Assembly (NCBI RefSeq): GCF_900070365.1
Contig: NZ_LN850107.1
Span: forward strand, 7,192,001 to 7,256,000
Length of the DNA stretch: 64,000 nt
Direction: 5' to 3'
From: Alloactinosynnema sp. L-07
Lineage (GTDB): Bacteria; Actinomycetota; Actinomycetes; Mycobacteriales; Pseudonocardiaceae
Both the position numbers and the translations under genes were made by a program. The first letter of the stretch is position 1. The number at the start of each line of letters is the position of its first letter. Shown here piece after piece: positions 50,903-59,503 of this stretch. The notes beneath the pieces were generated by a model. The model had not been told where the DNA came from and did no database searches. It worked only from the letters and a program-made list of their open reading frames with translations.

Positions 50903-52560
50903 GACGCAGGCTGGCGTCCGCGATCAGTCTCGGCGCGCTGTGCGTCGTGGGGGCGGCGGCGATGCTGGGTGGACCGGGAGAGGCGTCGCCGCGGCCTGGC
51001 GGCTGTCAGTTCCTGCGCGTGCACAACGTCGGTGACACTGGGCTCTCAGTGCTGACCAGGGTCCGGCTGTCCGACGGGATGATCGACCGGGTCGGCGCCT
51101 TGGGCTACCGGATCGACGCCATCGGGCACGTTCCCGGATCCTCGGTGTCCTACGGGCTCGCGTCGCGCGGGCTGGTCGGCGGGTTCCGCGACGGCGCGCA
51201 CGTGGTCGCGTTCGACGCCAACGGGGCTGTGCGCGATCTCGGGCCGGTCCGCGGCGCCGTCCCGTGGGACCGGCTCCTCGACGCGAAGGCGGGCGCGATC
51301 GTCGGCGGCACGCTGGTCGTGCGCGACTCCCGGCGCCTGCATTCGATCGACATCGACCCGCGCAATCCGACATTCCTTCATGTCGTTAGGACAGTGGAGT
51401 TGCGACCGGCCGAACTGGCGCGCACGGTCGACGACTTCGGTGTCCGCGACGGGATGCTCTACGGCGTGACCACACACGTGTCGTTCCACGGGCGGGTGGT
51501 GAAGATCGACCCGACGACCGGCTCGGTGTCGTGGGTGCCGGGGCCGAGGCTGCCGGGTGGCCGGGCCTACGGCGCGGCCCTGATCGGCCCGGACGGCGCG
51601 CTGTACGCGGCGGGGAATCGGACGTGGGGGCGCAGCAGGCTGTTCCGGGTGGAACTGCGGGAGGATGCGCGGGTTCAGCCGGTCGCGGTGTGGCCCGCGG
51701 TCGACTCGGCGGACGCCACGGGCTGCGTCACGGGATCGACGCCGCCACCAGGGACGACACCACCAGGTTCGACACCACCAGGATCGACACCGGCGACGAG
51801 CGGGCCGAACCCGTTACCGCCGTCGCTGGGCAACGGGTCGGCGACGCAGACCAGGCCACCTGGACCGTCGGGCAGTGGATCGGTGACACAGACCAAGCCA
51901 CCTGGTCCGCCGGGCAGTGGATCAGTGGCGCAGACTGTGCCGCCACTGTTCGGCAGTGGGTCAGCCGCGCAGGCCGTGCCGCTGCTTCCGGGGAGTGGAT
52001 CAGCGGCGCAGACGGTGCCGCCAGCCCCGCCGGCGAGCGGGTCGGCCACTCAGGTCCAGCCGCCACCGCCGCCGCCCGTGCACGGGTCGGCGACGCAGGT
52101 TCCGCCGCCACCGCTGTCCGCGGGGGGTGAGCTGGCCGTGGTCGTGCCACCGGTTCCGCCGCTTCCGGGGGGCAGCGGGTCGGTGACGGTGGCCGTGCCG
52201 CCGCAGCCGCCCGTAGGTGGCTCGGCCACGCACGTCCGGCCGCCGCCCCCGGCGCAGGCGCCGCCGAGTGGGTCGGCGACTCAGCAGCGGCCCCCGGTGA
52301 GTCCGGTCCGCGCGACCTCGGCCACCGCCCCGACGAGTTCGACTAGTCCGACGAATCCGACGAATCCGACGAACCCGGCGGTCCAGGCGCAGCCGCAGGT
52401 ACCCGCGGCCCGCAAACCCTTCGGTCCGCCGCCGAAAGCGGTACCGCAGCTGGACGACGACACGGACGACAAGACGGCCAAGAAACGCCGCTGGAGCGTG
52501 GCCGTACTGGTGCTCGTGCTCGGCGCGGGTGCCGCGATGGCCGCCCACCGGCACCGCTGA
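50899..52560 (+). CDS. Secreted proline-rich repeat protein with C-terminal membrane anchor
   Basis: 553 residues from GTG 50899, overlapping the preceding stop. A signal peptide (to about residue 30) precedes a globular domain of about 240 residues with propeller-like or DUF6923-like features (GDTGLSVLTRVRLSDGMIDRVGALGYRIDAIG, VKIDPTTGSVSWVPGPRLPGG). Then follows a long low-complexity region (about 280-500) of degenerate GSGSATQTVPPPP-type repeats and TNPTNPTNP, and a final helix (WSVAVLVLVLGAGAAMAA) with HRHR. It would span the wall while anchored in the membrane. A sortase motif is absent. Confidence 0.85.
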   Translation: MRRRLASAISLGALCVVGAAAMLGGPGEASPRPGGCQFLRVHNVGDTGLSVLTRVRLSDGMIDRVGALGYRIDAIGHVPGSSVSYGLASRGLVGGFRDGAHVVAFDANGAVRDLGPVRGAVPWDRLLDAKAGAIVGGTLVVRDSRRLHSIDIDPRNPTFLHVVRTVELRPAELARTVDDFGVRDGMLYGVTTHVSFHGRVVKIDPTTGSVSWVPGPRLPGGRAYGAALIGPDGALYAAGNRTWGRSRLFRVELREDARVQPVAVWPAVDSADATGCVTGSTPPPGTTPPGSTPPGSTPATSGPNPLPPSLGNGSATQTRPPGPSGSGSVTQTKPPGPPGSGSVAQTVPPLFGSGSAAQAVPLLPGSGSAAQTVPPAPPASGSATQVQPPPPPPVHGSATQVPPPPLSAGGELAVVVPPVPPLPGGSGSVTVAVPPQPPVGGSATHVRPPPPAQAPPSGSATQQRPPVSPVRATSATAPTSSTSPTNPTNPTNPAVQAQPQVPAARKPFGPPPKAVPQLDDDTDDKTAKKRRWSVAVLVLVLGAGAAMAAHRHR

Positions 52561-52569
52561 CCGGACGGG

Positions 52570-52607
52570 ACCCGGGGCCGCGCGTGCGAGGAGCGCGGCC
52601 CCGGGGT
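52570..52607. terminator. Bidirectional terminator
   Basis: The arms CCCGGGGCCGCGC (52571-52583) and GCGCGGCCCCGGGG (52593-52606) form a 13-bp GC stem between two convergent genes. Confidence 0.85.
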
Positions 52608-52612
52608 GGTGA

Positions 52613-53701
52613 TCAGCCGGTGTAGAGGGTCAAGCCGTAGGCGGACATCGCCTCCCGGACGGGCTGGAAGAACGTCGTCCCGCCTGAGGTGCAGTTGCCG
52701 GAACCGCCCGAGGTCATGCCCTGGGCCTGGACCCGGCCGCTGACCACGGCGCTGACGAACGACCCGCCGGAGTCACCGGGCTGGGCGCACGCGCTGGTCC
52801 TGGTGAGCCCGCCGACGATCTGGCCGCCGCCGTAGTTCACCGTCTGGTTGAACGCCTGCACGGTGCCGCAGCGCCAGCCGGTGGTCGAGCCGGACCGGCA
52901 GACGGCGCCGCCGACCGGGGTGACCGTGGAGCCCGCGACCGTCACGTCCGAGCCGCTGGAGTAGCGGTCGACGAGCGGGGTGGACACCGCGGCCGAGCTG
53001 GTGACCCGGATGATCCCGTAGTCGTTGGTCGGGAACGAGGAGCCCGCGACCGGGCCGATCGTCCCGCCCGTGCCCGACACGGTGCCGCCCAGGTTGGTGC
53101 AGTGGCCCGCGGTGATCACGTACCGGGTGCCCGACGCGTTGCGGGCGTTGAAGCCAACCGAGCAGCGGCCGCTGCCGAAGTAGATCGCCTGGCCGCCGAT
53201 GATGTTCCACAGCGGACGCGGCGCGTCGGTCACCGCCTCGACCCGCACTGCTTTGTTGCCCGACGCGTTGGCCCAGGCCAGACCGGCCGGGTCGCCGCGC
53301 AGGACCGACACCACGACCTGGTTGGTCGGGGCGTCGACGTACCAGCCGGTGACCGAGTCGGGCACCGAGGCGGTTCGGGCGTCCAGAGTGGACTGCACCG
53401 CCGACAGCGTGGCGGCGCTGTGCCGGACGACCTTGGCCACCGCACCCGCCGCGCGGACCTCACCCGCGCGGTTGGCGTCGGTGACCGCCACGACGAACTT
53501 GCCCGTCGTGGCGTCCAACCAGGAGTTTGCGTAAGCGCCGCCGAGCTGCTCGCGCAGGGTTTGCTCGGCGGTGGCGAGCCTGGCCGGGTCCGCGGCGGCG
53601 TCCAGTGCGGACGGAGCGGCGGCGGCGGGGGTGGCCAGCGCGGCGATACTCACCGCGGCGCAGGCCAGGGACAGGGTTGTGCTCAGGGAACGTCGACTCA
53701 C
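52613..53701 (-). CDS. Secreted S1 serine protease (streptogrisin/alpha-lytic type)
   Basis: 362 residues from GTG 53701, chosen because VSRRSLSTTLSLACAAV begins a normal signal peptide; an upstream frame to 53752 is possible. A propeptide (about 30-165) precedes the chymotrypsin-like domain with the triad His200 (VITAGHC), Asp227 (TNDYGI) and Ser311 (QPGDSGGS). Cysteines are placed for the disulfides of alpha-lytic-type proteases. It is an extracellular endopeptidase that matures by self-cleavage and is transcribed alone. Confidence 0.93.
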   Translation of the reverse strand: MSRRSLSTTLSLACAAVSIAALATPAAAAPSALDAAADPARLATAEQTLREQLGGAYANSWLDATTGKFVVAVTDANRAGEVRAAGAVAKVVRHSAATLSAVQSTLDARTASVPDSVTGWYVDAPTNQVVVSVLRGDPAGLAWANASGNKAVRVEAVTDAPRPLWNIIGGQAIYFGSGRCSVGFNARNASGTRYVITAGHCTNLGGTVSGTGGTIGPVAGSSFPTNDYGIIRVTSSAAVSTPLVDRYSSGSDVTVAGSTVTPVGGAVCRSGSTTGWRCGTVQAFNQTVNYGGGQIVGGLTRTSACAQPGDSGGSFVSAVVSGRVQAQGMTSGGSGNCTSGGTTFFQPVREAMSAYGLTLYTG

Positions 53702-54287
53702 GAACGGCCTCCATCGGCAGGGTTGACTGGGCCGGCCTTGTGAACGGTGCACACCTGTCGAAGGACGCTACGCCCGACACCCGACGATCGGTACCGGCTA
53801 TCCGTGCGCAGGAAGGGCCCGCAATCAGTAACCATCCGTCGCCGATTCATGCGATTGGGTGACTTTCCAACCGGGTGACGCCACCGGTGTCGCAACCGTG
53901 CGTACGGCTGGTGTTCACCAAGCGCGGAGTGGTGTAGGGGCGGGAGAGCGCCCCGGAGCTGGTCCGGCACGACCGTGCTCCGGGGCGCGCACTCTCGACA
54001 GATCCGCCCCGCCGGGGGTGACAGCGGGCCTCGATGCGGTTCGCGAGCCTGGTGCCCAGCGAGTATGAGCCGCGGGCCTGGCTCGGTCCAGTATTACTGG
54101 ACGGTAATCACGAGGGAATCACGAGGGAATCACGCGCCTACGCAGCGTGCGTCCGGGATGGACGCCCCTCACTCGATCGGCTTGCAGTCCGCGCGCGACC
54201 GGTTGCCGGGGCGGAATAGTGCGTAGCGTTTCACCATCCGCGAACGTCGGGTCGGGAGTTGCTGTCGGGGACGGCACGGGCAGCCGG
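53702..54287. other. 586-base intergenic region
   Basis: It lies between the divergent S1 protease and the helix-turn-helix gene. I find no gene in it. It contains the hairpin at 53948-53988 and, near 54106-54135, two copies of CACGAGGGAAT in tandem. The hairpin may end a leader or an unidentified transcript. Confidence 0.5.
53948..53988. other. Strong hairpin, possible terminator or structured RNA
   Basis: GCGCCCCGGAGC (53948-53959) and GCTCCGGGGCGC (53977-53988) pair perfectly over 12 bases, and flanking GAGA/TCTC extend the pairing with a bulge. It has no adjacent gene whose end it would serve. Confidence 0.5.
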
Positions 54288-54764
54288 ATGGGGCATAGAC
54301 AGATGGACGGGGCCGCATACCAACGCGTCCTCGGGCGCGAACTGCAGCAGCTGCGGGTCCGGCGCAAGTGGACCAGGGCGCAACTGGTGCAGCGGCTGCC
54401 CGGGGAGCTCTCCGCGCAGGCGCTCGCCTCGTATGAGACCGGCACGCGGTCCTGCACCGTGGTGCGGTTCGTCGAACTGTGCGCCGCACTGGACGCCTCC
54501 CCGCACGACTTGCTGGAGCGGGTGCACGACCAGGTGGCCCAGACCCTCTACCCGGCCACCCTGCGCGTCGACCTGATCCGGCTCGCCGAGGTCGACCGTC
54601 CGCAGTTGGCACCCGCGCGTGGCTGGGCGCACGCCGAGGTGGCCAGACACGCCGCGCCCGCCCGTGAACTCGACCTCTCCGCCCTGGAATCGCTGGCGGC
54701 GCTGTGCGGCCTGCCGACTGTCGAGTTGATACGGATGCTGCGCGAGGTCGCACCCGTGGCGTGA
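54288..54764 (+). CDS. Small helix-turn-helix (XRE) regulator
   Basis: 158 residues from ATG 54288 (ATG 54303 also plausible). The XRE domain is GRELQQLRVRRKWTRAQLVQRLPGELSAQALASYETGTRSCTVVRFVELCAALDASPHDLLERV. The rest is helical (DLSALESLAALCGLPTVELIRMLREV). In the set of BldD/XRE-like regulators of actinobacteria this two-part arrangement is common. The C terminus is a helical, probably dimerisation, region. Its targets are unknown. Confidence 0.8.
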   Translation: MGHRQMDGAAYQRVLGRELQQLRVRRKWTRAQLVQRLPGELSAQALASYETGTRSCTVVRFVELCAALDASPHDLLERVHDQVAQTLYPATLRVDLIRLAEVDRPQLAPARGWAHAEVARHAAPARELDLSALESLAALCGLPTVELIRMLREVAPVA

Positions 54765-54930
54765 CCGGGTCTCCCGGTCCTGTCGATGGCTGGTTATTTT
54801 CCGCCATGAATTCGATCGTTAGTTTCCTATGCTAATCGTATCCGGGCGCCCGCGCAGCGTGAGAATTACTCGGCAGGTCGTCCGGTGTGAGCGTGATCGC
54901 AACCTCCCGAACGTCTTCAATTTCGCTGCC

Positions 54931-54944
54931 GTTCACCCGTGAAC
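54931..54944. promoter_or_regulatory. Perfect palindrome upstream of the DUF1508 gene
   Basis: GTTCAC-CC-GTGAAC lies 53 bases before the ATG at 54998 in an AT-richer region. It includes GTTCACC in both orientations, but not at the 11-base spacing of a PHO box. A -10-like TATGCT occurs further upstream (about 54829). Confidence 0.4.
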
Positions 54945-54997
54945 AAGAGTATTTGCGGGCACGGTCGGGGTGCGCCAGACGATGGGAGAAACCCAAT

Positions 54998-55351
54998 ATG
55001 GCCGTCGCCCGGTTTCAGATCTACAGATCGGCCTCCACCGGGGTCACGTGGCGATTTCTTTCCGCTAACAACCGCAGCATCGGTCAGGCCGCGGACACGT
55101 TCGACGACGCAAGTAGTTGTGCCGTAGCGCTTCGTGACCTCTGCGAACGGCTCAGCTCGGCGTCGGTGATCATCAATCGAGAGGGCCCCAAACAGTTGTG
55201 GGCATGGCGCATCCGTATCGCCGACCAGGATCTTGCGGTTTCCAGTAGGCGATACCACCGGCGCGTTCAGGCCAGTTATGCCTGCCGCAGTTTCCTCGAA
55301 CTCGTCGCCGAGGCGCCGAACTCGGAACTGCCACGTCTGGTGCATTTCTGA
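54998..55351 (+). CDS. DUF1508/YegP-like protein
   Basis: 117 residues from ATG 54998 (GGGAGAA upstream). RFQIYRSASTGVTWRFLSANNRSIGQAADTFDDASSCAVALRDL is a YegP/DUF1508 repeat (K/RFxIYRSxxGxxxWRLxAxNGxxIAxSxxxYxxxxxCxxGI). The following WAWRIRIADQDLAVSSRRYHRRVQASYACRSFLELV is a degenerate second copy. The fold is small and its function unknown. It and the surrounding 54.8-55.4 kb are less GC-rich than the rest of the window. Confidence 0.7.
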   Translation: MAVARFQIYRSASTGVTWRFLSANNRSIGQAADTFDDASSCAVALRDLCERLSSASVIINREGPKQLWAWRIRIADQDLAVSSRRYHRRVQASYACRSFLELVAEAPNSELPRLVHF

Positions 55352-55414
55352 TGGTCGATTCCGGGTATTCCCGGTGCATCCATTCGGCCTATCGGCGTCC
55401 GCCCGATCTGGCCC

Positions 55415-55436
55415 GTTCGTTCGTTGTTCATGAAGG
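55415..55436 (+). promoter_or_regulatory. Candidate PHO box before pstC
   Basis: GTTCGTT (55415) and GTTCATG (55426) are two direct units at exactly 11-base spacing, as in PhoP sites of actinobacteria (consensus GTTCACC). They lie about 73 bases before the pstC start. Confidence 0.5.
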
Positions 55437-55508
55437 GCACCGGATCCGGTCAACTCGGCGCGATTGGCTACGGACACATCTTTGCCCACCTTTGTGGAGA
55501 AACCCCGC

Positions 55509-56531
55509 ATGTCACAAGTGATCGTCGCGCCAGACGCCGTCGGCGTGCCGCCGCACGGCGATGGACCGCGCCGCCGGGTTCGCCCCTCCGGCGGCGCCGA
55601 CCGGGTATTCCGGATCGGGCTGCGCCTGGCGGGCGGGTCGGTTCTGCTGATCATGGCGACGGTGGGCCTGTTCCTCGCCACCAACGGCGCCGACGCGTTC
55701 GCCAAGGGCGGCTGGAGCTTCTTCACCACCCAGGCGTGGGAGCCGGACTCGATCAACTTCGGCATCGCCGCGGTGCTCATCGGCACGCTGCTGATCGCCG
55801 CGGTCGCGCTCGCGGTCGCGTTCCCGCTGGCCCTGGCGACGGCGCTGTTCATCTCCGAGTACGCCAAGGGCAAGGTCAAGGCGTTCGCCACGACGATGAT
55901 CGACGGTATGGCCGCGGTGCCCAGCGTGGTCTTCGGTCTGGTCGGCGCCAACTATCTGCAGTGGGAGGGCGCGGATATCCCGAAGTGGCTGTCCATCCAG
56001 TTCGGCTGGATCCCGTTCCTCAGCGTCGACGGCGCCGACCCGGACAACCCGCTGGCCAGTGACTCGGTCTACGCCACGTCGACCTTCTGGGCGGGACTGG
56101 TCGTCGGGTTCATGGTCATGCCCTTCATCTGCTCGGTCATGCGGGAGGCGTTCTCCCAGGCGCCCGCGGGCGAGCGCGAAGGTGCCTTCGCCCTCGGCGC
56201 GACGAAGTGGGGCATGATCCGCAGCGTCGTGCTGCCGTTCGGCCGCAGCGGCGCGATCGGCGGCACCATGCTCGGCCTCGGCCGCGCGCTCGGCGAGACG
56301 ATCGCCGTCGCGATGATCATCCCGGTGATCTTCCGCATCCAGCCGCACATCCTGGAGAAGGGCGGCTCCTCGGTCTCCGCCCTGATCGCGCAGAAATGGG
56401 GCGCGGCGAGCCCGTTCGGTCTCTCGGCGCTCATGGCCGCCGGGCTGACCCTGTTCGCACTGACCCTGGTGGTCAACTTCGGCGCGTCCGCGATCATCGC
56501 GCGCAGCCGGTCGGGTCAGGGGAGCGACTGA
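55509..56531 (+). CDS. pstC: Phosphate ABC transporter permease PstC
   Basis: 340 residues from ATG 55509 with six membrane helices. GTLLIAAVALAVAFPLALATALFISEYA, IDGMAAVPSVVFGLVGANYL, and the EAA-type loop REAFSQAPAGEREGAFALGATKWGMIRSVVLPFGRSGAIGG are characteristic of PstC. An extra extracytoplasmic loop (about residues 155-190: IPKWLSIQFGWIPFLSVDGADPDNP) is longer than in E. coli PstC. It forms the phosphate channel with PstA. It is the first gene of the operon behind a candidate PHO box. Confidence 0.92.
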   Translation: MSQVIVAPDAVGVPPHGDGPRRRVRPSGGADRVFRIGLRLAGGSVLLIMATVGLFLATNGADAFAKGGWSFFTTQAWEPDSINFGIAAVLIGTLLIAAVALAVAFPLALATALFISEYAKGKVKAFATTMIDGMAAVPSVVFGLVGANYLQWEGADIPKWLSIQFGWIPFLSVDGADPDNPLASDSVYATSTFWAGLVVGFMVMPFICSVMREAFSQAPAGEREGAFALGATKWGMIRSVVLPFGRSGAIGGTMLGLGRALGETIAVAMIIPVIFRIQPHILEKGGSSVSALIAQKWGAASPFGLSALMAAGLTLFALTLVVNFGASAIIARSRSGQGSD

Positions 56532-57784
56532 TGTCCACTGTGGAAATCGACAACGATCTCGGAGATCAGCGAGAGAACTCTGCTGTCCTGATCTCCGACA
56601 CGAAACCAGAGCGGCCGGAGCGGCGGCGCGACACCCGGTCCATCGGCCGGACCGACATCGCGTCGGGGATCGGTGCCGCCGCGTCGTCGATCGCGATGAC
56701 CGCGCTGCTGTTCGACCAGATCGCCCCGTTCTCCGGCGCCATCGGGTTCATCTGCATCGCCTATCCGCTCTTCCTTGGGCTCTACGCGCTGCTTGTGTCC
56801 CTGGAGAACAACTCGCTCGCGGTCCGGGACAAACTCGCGTCCGCGGTGATGTGGAGCGTCGCGATCTTGGTGCTCTGCGCCCTGGCGGGCATCATCTTCT
56901 ATCCGGTGTTCAGTGCGTGGCACGTGTTGGGCATGAGCAACTTCTACACCGAGGACATGGCCAACGCCGGTCCGCTCGACCCGCTGGAACTCGGCGGCGT
57001 CCTGCACGCGGTGGTGGGCACGCTTACCCAGATCACCATCGCCCTGCTGATCACGGTGCCGCTCGGCCTGGCCTGCGCGGTGTTCCTCAACGAGACGCGC
57101 GGGGTGTTCACCAGGACCGTGCGCACCGTCGTCGAGGCGATGACCGCGCTGCCGTCCATCGTCGCGGGCCTGTTCATCTACGCGTCGCTGATCCTTGTCG
57201 TCGGCGTCGAGCGGTCCGGGTTCGCCGCGGGCTGCGCGATCAGCGTGATGATGCTGCCGATCATGATCCGGGCGGCGGACGTGGTCGTCCGGCTCGTGCC
57301 GAGTTCGCTGAAGGAAGCCGCCTACGCGATGGGCTCTGGTCAGCTGCGGACGGCGTTGTTCGTCACGCTGCCCACCGCGCGCTCCGGTCTGACCACGAGC
57401 GTCCTGCTCGCGACCGCGCGCGGGGTCGGCGAGACCTCCCCGGTGCTGATCACCGCCGGTCTGACGCCGTTCTTCAACTTCGACCCGTTCAGCGGTCCGC
57501 AGGTGTCGCTGCCGCTGGCCACCTACAGCATGGTGACCTCTCCCGAGTCGGAGATGAAGCAGCGCGGTTTCGGCGCGGCGGTCGTGCTCATCGCGTTGGT
57601 GGTCGTCCTGTTCACCCTCGCCAGGATCATCGGTGGCCGCGAGGCGGGCAACCTGTCCGCGGGCCAGCTGCGCAGGCGGGCCAAAGCGTCCGAACGGGAC
57701 AGTCAGCGCTTCAAGGATCGTTCGCGCGCGCGGGCGAAGCACCGCGAAAACGTTTGGTCGGAACCGCAACGAGGAGTGTCATGA
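56531..57784 (+). CDS. pstA: Phosphate ABC transporter permease PstA
   Basis: 417 residues, starting in the stop of pstC (TGATG). A cytoplasmic N-terminal part of about 40 residues is followed by the permease domain: LLITVPLGLACAVFLNETRG, VVEAMTALPSIVAGLFIYA, PSSLKEAAYAMGSGQLRTALFVTLPTARSGLTTSVLLATARGVGETSPVLITAG. There are more helices than in E. coli PstA because of two extra N-terminal segments. A basic C-terminal tail (RRRAKASERDSQRFKDRSRARAKHR) is unusual. It is coupled to the next gene by ATGA. Confidence 0.92.
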   Translation: MSTVEIDNDLGDQRENSAVLISDTKPERPERRRDTRSIGRTDIASGIGAAASSIAMTALLFDQIAPFSGAIGFICIAYPLFLGLYALLVSLENNSLAVRDKLASAVMWSVAILVLCALAGIIFYPVFSAWHVLGMSNFYTEDMANAGPLDPLELGGVLHAVVGTLTQITIALLITVPLGLACAVFLNETRGVFTRTVRTVVEAMTALPSIVAGLFIYASLILVVGVERSGFAAGCAISVMMLPIMIRAADVVVRLVPSSLKEAAYAMGSGQLRTALFVTLPTARSGLTTSVLLATARGVGETSPVLITAGLTPFFNFDPFSGPQVSLPLATYSMVTSPESEMKQRGFGAAVVLIALVVVLFTLARIIGGREAGNLSAGQLRRRAKASERDSQRFKDRSRARAKHRENVWSEPQRGVS

Positions 57785-59424
57785 CCGTCCGCGACCATCT
57801 GAACGACCGCAGGCGCGGGTCCGGCCGCGCGGCCGGGTTGATGGCGGTGCTGACCGTGCTGTTCACCGTGGTCGTCGGCTTCGCGCCGACGGCGACGGCG
57901 GCCGAGGACTATGTGCCGATCACCGGCTCCGGCTCGTCGTGGAGTTTCAACGCGATCGACCAGTGGCGCAAGAACGTCCTGCAGTACGGGATGCGGGTGA
58001 CCTATTCGGACACCGGGTCGACCACCGGCCGAAACCAGTTCAAGGTCAGCCAGGTCGACTTCGCCGTGTCGGAGATCCCCTACGGTCTCACCGACGCGGG
58101 CGTCACCGACTACGGCCCGCCCGCGGGCTCGTACGCGTACATGCCGATCGTGGCCGGTGGCACGTCGCTGATGTACAACCTCAAGATCGGTGGCCAGCGC
58201 GTCACGAACCTGCGGCTGTCCGGCGACCTGGTGGCCAAGCTGTTCACCGGCGTGATCACCAACTGGAGCGACCCGGCCATCAAGGCCGAGAACCCCGGCC
58301 TGAACCTGCCCGCGCGCAAGGTCATCCCGGTGGTCCGCGGCGACGGCTCCGGCTCCACCGCGCAGTTCACCAACTGGCTGGCCAGCAGGCACACGGGCAT
58401 CTGGGACAACTACTGCCGCAAGGCGGGCCGCTCCACCCCGTGTGGCTTCACCTCGAACTTCCCCGTGGTCGACCCGGTCATCCCGCAGGACAAGTCCTAC
58501 GGCGTGTCCAATTACGTTCGCCAGGACCAGGCCGAGGGCGCCATCACCTACGTCGAGTACTCCTACGCCAAGGGCGCGGGCTTCCCGGTGGCGAAGCTGC
58601 TCAACGAGGCGGGCTACTACGTCGCGCCCACCCCGGAAGCGGTCGCGGTGGCCCTGCTCAAAGCGCAGATCCGCCAGGACCTGACCCAGGAACTCGGCCA
58701 GGTCTACGTCGACGGCGACAAGCGCACCTACCCGCTGTCCAGCTACAGCTACATGATCCTGCCGACGCAGACCAACCAGCGTTTCACCACCGAAAAGGGC
58801 AAGACGCTCGGCGCGTTCTCGTACTACTTCCTGTGCGAGGGACAGCAGCAGGCGGGCAGGCTCGGTTTCTCGCCGCTGCCGATCAACCTGGTGCAGGCCG
58901 GACTCGAACAGGTCCGCCGCATCCCCGGCGCGCAGGTGAACAACCTCGACATCAAGAAGTGCAACAACCCGACGTTCTCCACCGACGGCACCAACACGCT
59001 GGCCAAGAACGCGCCCATGCCCAAGGAGTGCGACCGCAAGGGCGGGCCAGGCCAGTGTGAGGACGCGACCGGTGGCGCGACCACGCCGACCAAGAACACC
59101 GGCGGTGGCGCCAAGGCGGGTACGAACACCGGCGCGGGGGCGAACAACGCGGGCGCGGGAGCGGCCCAACCCGGGGCGGCGGCCCCAGGGGCCGCGGCGG
59201 GGCCCGCGGCCGAGGGCGGTCCAGCCGCCGAGGAGACCGTGGACGAGAACGGCAACGTGGTCAACCGGGCTGGGCAGAGCGCGTCCGCCGTGCCGGTCTC
59301 GGTCGACCTGCCCGCCGACGACAACTTCCTGCTCATCGTCGTGGCGGTCGTGTTGCTGCTGGCGTTGGTGGTCGGCCCGCCGCTCGTGGCGCGGCTGCTG
59401 AATCGGCGAGGGGGCCAGGTATGA
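57781..59424 (+). CDS. PstS-like substrate-binding protein with C-terminal membrane anchor
   Basis: 547 residues from ATG 57781. A signal peptide (to about 41) precedes the phosphate-binding-protein fold: ITGSGSSWSFNAIDQWRKNV, DTGSTTGRNQFKVSQVDFAVSEIPY, LSGDLVAKLFTGVITNWSDPAIKAENPGLNLPARKVIPVVRGDGSGSTAQFTNWL. A Gly/Ala-rich linker (about 440-500) and a C-terminal helix (FLLIVVAVVLLLALVVG) end in RLLNRRGGQV. Canonical PstS is a lipoprotein; here a C-terminal helix tethers it instead. The 3' end lies in a 53-bp duplication. Confidence 0.88.
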   Translation: MTVRDHLNDRRRGSGRAAGLMAVLTVLFTVVVGFAPTATAAEDYVPITGSGSSWSFNAIDQWRKNVLQYGMRVTYSDTGSTTGRNQFKVSQVDFAVSEIPYGLTDAGVTDYGPPAGSYAYMPIVAGGTSLMYNLKIGGQRVTNLRLSGDLVAKLFTGVITNWSDPAIKAENPGLNLPARKVIPVVRGDGSGSTAQFTNWLASRHTGIWDNYCRKAGRSTPCGFTSNFPVVDPVIPQDKSYGVSNYVRQDQAEGAITYVEYSYAKGAGFPVAKLLNEAGYYVAPTPEAVAVALLKAQIRQDLTQELGQVYVDGDKRTYPLSSYSYMILPTQTNQRFTTEKGKTLGAFSYYFLCEGQQQAGRLGFSPLPINLVQAGLEQVRRIPGAQVNNLDIKKCNNPTFSTDGTNTLAKNAPMPKECDRKGGPGQCEDATGGATTPTKNTGGGAKAGTNTGAGANNAGAGAAQPGAAAPGAAAGPAAEGGPAAEETVDENGNVVNRAGQSASAVPVSVDLPADDNFLLIVVAVVLLLALVVGPPLVARLLNRRGGQV

Positions 59425-59503
59425 GTCGGGTGCGTTCGCTGGCACGGTTGCTGAATCGGCTAGGGGGTCGGGCATGACACGGGTGCGTTCGCTGGCACGG
59501 TTG
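59387..59503. repeat. 53-bp tandem duplication of a coupled gene junction
   Basis: Units 59387-59439 and 59440-59492 are followed by the first 11 bases of a third (TGGCACGGTTG at 59493). Each contains the end of the upstream gene, the ATGA overlap and the first codons of the downstream gene. The ends of the unit are related sequences in the two genes (TGGCGCGGCTG and TGGCACGGTTG), which suggests unequal recombination between them. Confidence 0.9.
59421..59477 (+). CDS. 18-residue mini-ORF formed at the duplicated junction
   Basis: ATG 59421 overlaps the upstream stop and its TGA (59475-59477) overlaps the ATG at 59474. It reads MSRVRSLARLLNRLGGRA: the N terminus of the downstream protein joined to the C terminus of the upstream one. 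Probably without function as a peptide, but it keeps ribosomes moving across the insert. Confidence 0.4.
   Translation: MSRVRSLARLLNRLGGRA

Noticed and set aside
56571-56587. Relation between the 31-bp array and the start of pstA
   Set aside because: They share GAACTCTGCTGTC (13 bases), but pstA has a single occurrence in coding sequence; chance is sufficient.
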